A stretch of 19,355 nt of DNA from Desulfurobacterium sp. (GTDB taxonomy: Bacteria; Aquificota; Aquificia; Desulfurobacteriales; Desulfurobacteriaceae): NCBI GenBank assembly GCA_003978805.1, contig QNYI01000142.1, forward strand, positions 1 to 19,355, given 5' to 3'. Shown here piece after piece: positions 14,707-19,355 of this stretch. Numbering within the stretch: position 1 is the stretch's first letter; every line of letters starts with the position of its first letter. A program made the translations under genes and the position numbers. Below the pieces are notes generated by a model. The model had not been told where the DNA came from and ran no database searches. It saw only the letters and a list, made by a program, of their open reading frames with translations.

Positions 14707-14721
14707 AAGGAGGAGTTTTAA

Positions 14722-15258
14722 GTGGAGAAGATAGGAGTTATGGGCGTAGGGAACGTTCTGCTTCGGGATGAAGGTTTTGGAGTGAAACTTCTCTACATCC
14801 TGCAGGCAAGGTATGAGTTTCCGGATAACGTCGTTTTGATAGATGGGGGGACTGCCGGCATACTTCTCTCTCCCGAGATTGATAACCTTGACAAGCTTAT
14901 CATCGTAGATGTCGTCAGGGCAAAAGGGAAGCCGGGAGATATAAAAATCTACGAGAAGGAGGACTTCTTCTTAGATAGGTTACCTTTAAAACTCTCTCCC
15001 CACCAGTTGGGACTTCAGGAGGTTTTACTTTTAAACGAGATAAAGGGAAGCTGTCCGAAAGAGATAAAGCTAATCGGCGTTATTCCCAAGTCCATAGAGA
15101 CGGGAACTAACTTGTCGTCCGAGCTGGAGGAGAAGATACCTGAGGTTGAGCGTTTAGTTATTGAGACCCTTAAGGGTTGGGGCGTAGAGGTAAAGAGGAA
15201 AGAGAAGCCGGAAGCCCCTAACCTCTGGTGGGAAAGGGAACCTTTTGAGGAGGCCTAA
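14722..15258 (+). CDS. hyaD: HyaD/HybD-family hydrogenase maturation endopeptidase
   Basis: This protease removes the C-terminal peptide of the hydrogenase large subunit once nickel is in place. It has the family N-terminus GVMGVGNVLLRDEGFGV. The nickel-probing residues known from E. coli HybD (Glu16, Asp62, His93) correspond to Glu17 (RDEGFG), Asp63 (IIVDVV) and His94 (SPHQLGL). The 178 aa length is normal to slightly long, with a charged C-terminal tail. The start is GTG at 14722, after AAGGAGG at 14707-14713. Its natural substrate is the respiratory large subunit, whose 15-residue tail is intact. The Frh-like large subunit has none, so a single protease is enough for the window. Confidence 0.95.
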   Translation: MEKIGVMGVGNVLLRDEGFGVKLLYILQARYEFPDNVVLIDGGTAGILLSPEIDNLDKLIIVDVVRAKGKPGDIKIYEKEDFFLDRLPLKLSPHQLGLQEVLLLNEIKGSCPKEIKLIGVIPKSIETGTNLSSELEEKIPEVERLVIETLKGWGVEVKRKEKPEAPNLWWEREPFEEA

Positions 15259-15498
15259 ATGTGCGTAGGTGTTCCTATGAAAGTTGTTGAGATTAACTAC
15301 CCTATGGCCGTTGCTGAGGCTAAAGGAGTAAGGAGAAATATAAGTTTAATGCTCTTACCTGAAGGTGAGGTGAAAGTCGGGGACTACGTAATGGTTCACG
15401 TTGGCAACGCAATTGAAGTAATAGATGAGGAAGAGGCAAAGGAGATCTGGAAGGCCTTAGATGAAGTGATGGCTATGATTGAAGGTGAAGGGGGATAG
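15259..15498 (+). CDS. hypC: Hydrogenase maturation chaperone HypC
   Basis: A 79 aa HypC/HybG-family protein. It begins MCVGVPMKVVE, with the essential Cys2 that carries the Fe(CN)2CO unit with HypD and binds the precursor large subunit. The remainder (VKVGDYVMVHVGNAIEVIDEEEAKE) matches the family beta-barrel. The ATG directly follows the stop of the protease gene, with GAGGAGG overlapping the end of that gene. It is part of the operon protease-hypC-hypA. HypD, its usual partner, is not in this window. Confidence 0.96.
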   Translation: MCVGVPMKVVEINYPMAVAEAKGVRRNISLMLLPEGEVKVGDYVMVHVGNAIEVIDEEEAKEIWKALDEVMAMIEGEGG

Positions 15499-15849
15499 AT
15501 GCACGAGACGTCAATAGCGCTCTCTCTCCTTAATTCCCTCTCAGAGCTTGCAGAGAAAGAGAGGGCAAAAGAGGTAACTAAGGTTCGCGTAAGAATAGGG
15601 AAACTTTCGGGGATAGTTGTTGACTCGTTCGTTTTTGCCTTTAATGCCTTAAAGCCCGACTATCCCAAGTTAGGGAGAGCGGAGCTCCTTGTAGAAGAAG
15701 TCCCGTCAAGGTACCGTTGCCTTGACTGCGGTAATGAGTTTGAGGTGGAGACGATTTACTTTCCCGAGTGTACGAGGTGCCGGTCTGTGAACCTGAAGCT
15801 CATTTCAGGCGAGGAGCTGGAAGTCGTTGATGTTGAAATAGAGGTTTAA
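15499..15849 (+). CDS. hypA: Nickel and zinc metallochaperone HypA
   Basis: A 116 aa HypA that delivers nickel, with HypB, to the hydrogenase large subunit precursor. The nickel-binding N-terminus MHETSIALSL provides His2. The structural zinc site uses Cys74 and Cys77 (CLDC) and Cys91 and Cys94 (CTRC). The start ATG immediately follows the hypC stop with no spacer, so translation is coupled. Its usual partner hypB lies one gene further on, separated by a methyltransferase. Confidence 0.96.
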   Translation: MHETSIALSLLNSLSELAEKERAKEVTKVRVRIGKLSGIVVDSFVFAFNALKPDYPKLGRAELLVEEVPSRYRCLDCGNEFEVETIYFPECTRCRSVNLKLISGEELEVVDVEIEV

Positions 15850-15851
15850 AA

Positions 15852-16535
15852 GTGGATGCAAGGGAGATATTTAACAGTCCTTTTGCTCTCTACTATGAAA
15901 AGGTGATTAACCGGATTTCTGCCCTAAGGGTTAACAGGTGGAGGTTGAACTTAGTAAAAGGTGTTGCTTCTCTACGTCCCGAAGCGAAGTTCGTTATGGA
16001 CTTTTGTTCCGGAGCCGGAAACGTCGGGGAGCTCTACTTAAAGGAGAATCCTAAAGCCATCCTTGTAAACTGCGATGTCAGTAAACCTCTCCTTGGACTT
16101 GCAAAAGACCGTTTTAAAGGAAGAGCTTACTGCGTTTGTGCAGATAACAGGTTTTTTCCAGTGAAGGATTCCTCTGTAGACGTTCTTTTTTCCTCTTTCT
16201 GCGTCAGGAACTCACTTAACCCGATTCTTACGGTAAAAGAGGCCTTTAGGGTTCTTAAAGAGGGAGGAGTTTGGGGAATTCTTGACTTTTTTCGGATAAG
16301 TAGGAGAGACATCTTCGTGATTGCTAACGATGTAATTTTTAAGTCTTTTATGAGTATGAGTAAACTACTAGCTCCCCGCTCTGAAGCCATAGACTACCTG
16401 TTTAAGTCAATAGACAGTTTCTACTCTGTAGAAGAGTTTATCGCTATCTTGAAAGGGAACAATTTTGACGTGGTTAAAGTAAGGAGTTTTATGGGAGGTA
16501 TTGCCCACTCTGTAATAGCCTTAAAAGGATACTAA
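15852..16535 (+). CDS. UbiE/MenG-like SAM-dependent methyltransferase embedded in the hyp cluster
   Basis: A 227 aa class I methyltransferase. Motif I is VMDFCSGAGNVGE (Gly54, Gly56), followed by an acidic loop VNCDVS and a post-I segment CADNRFFPVKDSSVD. The C-terminal half fits the UbiE/MenG (demethylmenaquinone methyltransferase) pattern: SFCVRNSLNPILTVKEAFRV with LKEGG, then YLFKSIDSFYSVEEF, and at the very end GGIAHSVIALKGY. I infer a role in quinone C-methylation, but the family is broad and motif I differs from typical UbiE (FCSGAGN instead of ACGTGD). The start is GTG at 15852, 2 bp after the hypA stop and without a clear ribosome binding site. It sits between hypA and hypB and is presumably co-transcribed, linking quinone supply to hydrogenase assembly. 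Confidence 0.8.
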   Translation: MDAREIFNSPFALYYEKVINRISALRVNRWRLNLVKGVASLRPEAKFVMDFCSGAGNVGELYLKENPKAILVNCDVSKPLLGLAKDRFKGRAYCVCADNRFFPVKDSSVDVLFSSFCVRNSLNPILTVKEAFRVLKEGGVWGILDFFRISRRDIFVIANDVIFKSFMSMSKLLAPRSEAIDYLFKSIDSFYSVEEFIAILKGNNFDVVKVRSFMGGIAHSVIALKGY

Positions 16536-16553
16536 GCGTATAGGAGGTCTGCT

Positions 16554-17303
16554 ATGTGTGATGTGTGTGGATGCGGGCACGACCATGTTCACGAGAACCG
16601 TGCAGTCGTTTCTGACGACTCTACGAGAAGGGTAGTTGAAATTAAGAAGAGCCTTTTGGATGAAAACGAGAGGATTGCGGAGGTAAACAGGAAACACTTT
16701 GACGAGAAAGGTGTTTTAGCGGTAAACCTTATCAGCTCTCCCGGTTCTGGGAAGACCACGCTCCTTGAGAAAACCATAGAGGCCTTAAAGGGGGAGTTCA
16801 AGATAGGAGTCCTTGAAGGGGACATAGAGACCGAGAGGGATGCAGAGAGGGTAAGGGCTAAAGGAGCCTACGCCGTCCAGCTTACAACCGGCGGAGCGTG
16901 TCACCTTGAAGCTCCCCTCGTTCATAAGGGTTTTCACGCCCTTGAAAAACAGATGAACGGCGGAGCTCCGGATATCCTCTTCATAGAGAACGTAGGTAAT
17001 TTGGTCTGTCCATCCTCCTTTTACCTCGGAGAGCACGTAAGGGTTGTCCTCGTTTCCGTTCCCGAAGGTCCCGATAAACCGGCAAAGTATCCAAAGGCTT
17101 TTAAAACCTCTAACATTTTTATAATTACAAAGTCAGACCTCATCCCCTACTTTGATTTTGACGTAGAGAAGGTGAAGAGGGAAGCCCTCTCCCTGAACCC
17201 CAACCTGAAAGTTTTTGTCCTTTCGGCCAAGACCGGAGAGGGACTTGAGGAGTGGTTCAACTACCTGAAAGAGCTTGTAAGGAGGAAAAAGGGAGGTAAA
17301 TGA
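16554..17303 (+). CDS. hypB: Hydrogenase nickel incorporation GTPase HypB
   Basis: A 249 aa SIMIBI-class GTPase that drives nickel transfer from HypA to the large subunit. The N-terminus MCDVCGCGHDHVHEN holds a CxxCxC motif plus several histidines. This resembles the high-affinity nickel site of E. coli HypB, with a short His-rich store. The P-loop is SSPGSGKTT with Lys67. The G-domain metal site is Cys116 and His117 (TGGACHLEA), and IENVGNLVCPSSF is the family signature near switch II. The start follows TAGGAGG at about 16540-16546. The stop overlaps the tolC-like start by 4 bp (ATGA). Confidence 0.97.
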   Translation: MCDVCGCGHDHVHENRAVVSDDSTRRVVEIKKSLLDENERIAEVNRKHFDEKGVLAVNLISSPGSGKTTLLEKTIEALKGEFKIGVLEGDIETERDAERVRAKGAYAVQLTTGGACHLEAPLVHKGFHALEKQMNGGAPDILFIENVGNLVCPSSFYLGEHVRVVLVSVPEGPDKPAKYPKAFKTSNIFIITKSDLIPYFDFDVEKVKREALSLNPNLKVFVLSAKTGEGLEEWFNYLKELVRRKKGGK

Positions 17304-18556
17304 AGAAGCTGATAGGTGTATTTACGCTGGTATTCTTAACGACGAGCTCGTACGCTATTACTGCCGATGGGTTAAAGGAGTTGATAGACCGGCGGGCTTT
17401 AGACCTTGTGGCGGAGAAAGCCTTAGTTGAAAAGCAAGAACTTTCTGCAAGAGCGACTTGGCGCTCCTACTTTCCGACTCTTTCCCTTAGTGCAGGGGTT
17501 ACGGAGTTCTACCCTTACCAGACCTTTAACTCCAAGTCTTGGAATCAAGAGTACTCTCTCGGTATCTCGTTAACGGCTACGCCCCTTGACCTTAAAAAGA
17601 ACGTTCAGCTTAAGGTTGATAGGTACTTTATTAAGGTAAGTAAGGATAACCTCAAGGCCGTAAAACTTAACCTCTACTACGAAGGCCTCTCTACCCTCTT
17701 TAAGCTGAAGGCGTTAAAGGAAAAGATAGAGATTAGGAAGAAGATTCTTAAGGACAGTGAGGAAATCCTCTCGGTAGCCAAGAAGAAGTACCGTGAGGGA
17801 CTTGTCCTCATAACCGACGTTTTAAAGGCCGAATCGGAAGTTGAGAGGGCAAGGAGCTCCGTTACAGAAGCCCAGATGGAGTACTCCCAGCTCTTTAACT
17901 CCCTTAACGAGCTGGTTGACTATGCTCTTCCTGAAGGCGAAACTCCGGAAGTTGAGCTTAAGAAGGACTTTCCCCTCCCTTTAGAAAAAGAGCTCCTTAA
18001 AAAGGCCTTTACCCTTAGGCCTGAGCTAAAGAAGGCAAGTAGAGAGTTGAAGGTAGCAAGGCTTAACGTAGAGCTTCAGGAAAAGACCCTCTCCCCCTCC
18101 TTAAACCTGTCGGTTTCCTATTCCCGCTCGGGAACTTCATTCTTACCAGAAGATAACCTTTACAACCTTTCGCTTTCCCTTAACTTTCCCGTTTTTGACA
18201 GTGGGGTTACACGGTTCCGTTCAATGGCACTTGAGAAGGAGCTCCTTGTGAAGGAGGTAGAGCTTAAAAAGGTGAGGAATGCCATCAGGACGGAGGTTCT
18301 TAACGCTTTGCAGGCCTTAAGGGCAAGTCGTGATATATTAAAGTCTTCAGAGTCCTCCTTAAAGTTTGCGAGGAAGTCTTACAAGAGGGCTTTCAACGAG
18401 TATAAACTCGGGGTTTCCGACATTGTAGCCCTGTTGCAGGCTCATGAGAGCTTAAAGGAGGCAGAGGAAGCCTATGTGGACGCTCTTTTAAACTTTAACC
18501 TCTCACTTTTACAGCTTCAGAAGGCGACGGGGGAGCTCCTCGGAGGTAGGAAGTGA
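17300..18556 (+). CDS. TolC-family outer-membrane efflux protein
   Basis: A 418 aa outer-membrane factor that forms the exit duct of a tripartite efflux or type I secretion system. Residues 1-19 (MKKLIGVFTLVFLTTSSYA) are a signal peptide with a likely cut after Ala19. Two related halves follow the OEP repeat pattern: long helices such as KKKYREGLVLITDVLKAESE and, in the second half, YKRAFNEYKLGVSDIVALLQ. The K-Y-R/K-x-G-x-x-x-x-x-D/V-L/V-L signature is clear in both. The gene starts inside the last codon of hypB and overlaps the adaptor gene by 4 bp, so it is translationally coupled at both ends. Substrate unknown. Confidence 0.92.
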   Translation: MKKLIGVFTLVFLTTSSYAITADGLKELIDRRALDLVAEKALVEKQELSARATWRSYFPTLSLSAGVTEFYPYQTFNSKSWNQEYSLGISLTATPLDLKKNVQLKVDRYFIKVSKDNLKAVKLNLYYEGLSTLFKLKALKEKIEIRKKILKDSEEILSVAKKKYREGLVLITDVLKAESEVERARSSVTEAQMEYSQLFNSLNELVDYALPEGETPEVELKKDFPLPLEKELLKKAFTLRPELKKASRELKVARLNVELQEKTLSPSLNLSVSYSRSGTSFLPEDNLYNLSLSLNFPVFDSGVTRFRSMALEKELLVKEVELKKVRNAIRTEVLNALQALRASRDILKSSESSLKFARKSYKRAFNEYKLGVSDIVALLQAHESLKEAEEAYVDALLNFNLSLLQLQKATGELLGGRK

Positions 18557-19355
18557 AGAAGTTTTTAGCCTTTCTCCTGATAGTTTCTGTCTCTTTAAGT
18601 TCTGTCTACTACTTTAAATCAAAGAAGGGCGAGAGGGTAGTTCCGGTAGAGACTGCTGTGGTGAAAAGGGGTGAGGTTAAGAGGGTAATAGACGCAACGG
18701 GAATAATTAAACCTCAGGTAGGAGCTGAAATAAAGGTAGGAGCGCGAATTTCGGGAACTGTGGTTAAAGAGAACGTGAAAGTGGGGGACTACGTTAAAAA
18801 GGGAGACCTGATAGCCGTCATAGACAACAGGGAGCTCCGGGAGGAGTTAAAGAAGGCAAAGGCGAAGTTAGAAGAGGTAAAGAAGACCTACCCAAAACGT
18901 ATAAAAGCCAAAGAGCTTAGACTGGAGTCAGCTCTTGCCGAGCTAAGGTCTGCCGAGGCAAAGCTTAAGGCGAAGGAAGAAAACTACAGGCTAAAGAAGT
19001 GGGAACTTGAGAGGCAGGAGGAGCTCTTTAAGAGAGGTTATACGACTGAGCAGAAGCTAAGGAAGGCAAGGTTTGACCTTAGGCAGGCGGAGAGCGATTT
19101 AAAGTCGGCTCAGGAAGCCTTAAAAAAGGCGAAGTTAGAAGTTGAAGTGGCCAAGAAGGAGCTCTCAGAGCTCAAAGAAAAGTTTAAAGCAGAGCTTGCC
19201 GTTGCCGAGGCCAACCTTAAACAGGCAGAGGTTCGCTACTCCTACTCCTTCATATACGCTCCAAAGAGCGGGGTTATCTCCTTCGTTTCAACGCAGGAAG
19301 GGGAGACCGTAGTTGCAGGCCTTAACGCTCCCCAGTTTGTAACCATCCTTGACCC
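18553..19355 (+). CDS. MacA/HlyD-like periplasmic adaptor (membrane fusion protein), 3' end beyond window
   Basis: I translated this from the GTG at 18553, which overlaps the TolC-like stop (GTGA). About 267 codons are visible. A single N-terminal membrane helix (about 3-20, MKKFLAFLLIVSVSLSSVYY) anchors it in the inner membrane; no lipobox was seen. Then follow a lipoyl/barrel-sandwich half (IKVGARISGTVVKENVKVGDYVKKGD), a long coiled-coil hairpin rich in Lys, Glu and Ala (about 95-225), and the returning half-motif YAPKSGVISFVSTQEGETV. This layout and the length of the hairpin suggest a MacA-type adaptor. A MacB-type ABC transporter would be expected next but lies outside the window. Confidence 0.88.
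   Translation, partial: MKKFLAFLLIVSVSLSSVYYFKSKKGERVVPVETAVVKRGEVKRVIDATGIIKPQVGAEIKVGARISGTVVKENVKVGDYVKKGDLIAVIDNRELREELKKAKAKLEEVKKTYPKRIKAKELRLESALAELRSAEAKLKAKEENYRLKKWELERQEELFKRGYTTEQKLRKARFDLRQAESDLKSAQEALKKAKLEVEVAKKELSELKEKFKAELAVAEANLKQAEVRYSYSFIYAPKSGVISFVSTQEGETVVAGLNAPQFVTILD

Noticed and set aside
1..19355. CRISPR arrays, insertion sequences, tRNA or rRNA genes
   Set aside because: No regularly spaced direct repeats, transposase genes, terminal inverted repeats or tRNA-like cloverleaf were noticed. The gaps are too short for most of these.

Overview
The window comes from the chromosome of a thermophilic, hydrogen-oxidising bacterium. I infer a chemolithoautotroph of the Aquificota, most likely the Desulfurobacteriaceae (Thermovibrio, Desulfurobacterium and relatives). 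The evidence is indirect: proteins rich in Glu, Lys and Arg, very tight gene packing with 1-13 bp overlaps, a Tat-exported respiratory [NiFe] hydrogenase beside an F420-hydrogenase-like (Frh-type) soluble hydrogenase, and a Gram-negative envelope (TolC, SPOR, lytic transglycosylase). No rRNA or tRNA gene is present to settle the taxonomy.

Region 1, minus strand, 1-5417. This is a housekeeping operon read right to left: argS, a SPOR-domain membrane protein, a TatD nuclease fused to a radical SAM domain, the nickel regulator nikR, a YebC-family regulator, and a secreted lytic transglycosylase cut by the left window edge. Five of the six genes overlap a neighbour. The only gap is 48 bp, between nikR and yebC.

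Region 2, 5418-5531. This is the divergent intergenic region between argS (minus) and hypF (plus).

Region 3, plus strand, 5532-10895. It holds hypF, then a three-subunit soluble [NiFe] hydrogenase resembling FrhA, FrhG and FrhB, then a small ArsR-family regulator. The Frh-like large subunit ends exactly at the last ligand motif (DPCIVCAVH, then stop). It therefore lacks the C-terminal peptide that maturation proteases normally remove.

Region 4, 10896-11118. This AT-rich, non-coding stretch carries two neighbouring imperfect palindromes in front of the respiratory hydrogenase operon.

Region 5, plus strand, 11119-17303. It encodes the Tat-exported small subunit, the large subunit (with a 15-residue cleavable tail), a cytochrome b membrane anchor, a HyaD-type maturation endopeptidase, HypC, HypA, a UbiE/MenG-like methyltransferase and HypB. 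Two GC-rich hairpins, after the large subunit and after the cytochrome b, probably set graded expression. HypD and HypE are not in the window.

Region 6, plus strand, 17300-19355. A TolC-like outer-membrane protein and a MacA-like periplasmic adaptor follow hypB with 4 bp overlaps. The adaptor is cut by the right window edge.

Taken together, HypF, HypC, HypA and HypB build and load the Fe(CN)2CO and nickel site, and NikR may govern nickel supply. The periplasm-facing hydrogenase would send electrons through cytochrome b to a quinone that the embedded methyltransferase may help make. The Frh-like enzyme would supply reductant, or a hydrogen signal, in the cytoplasm.
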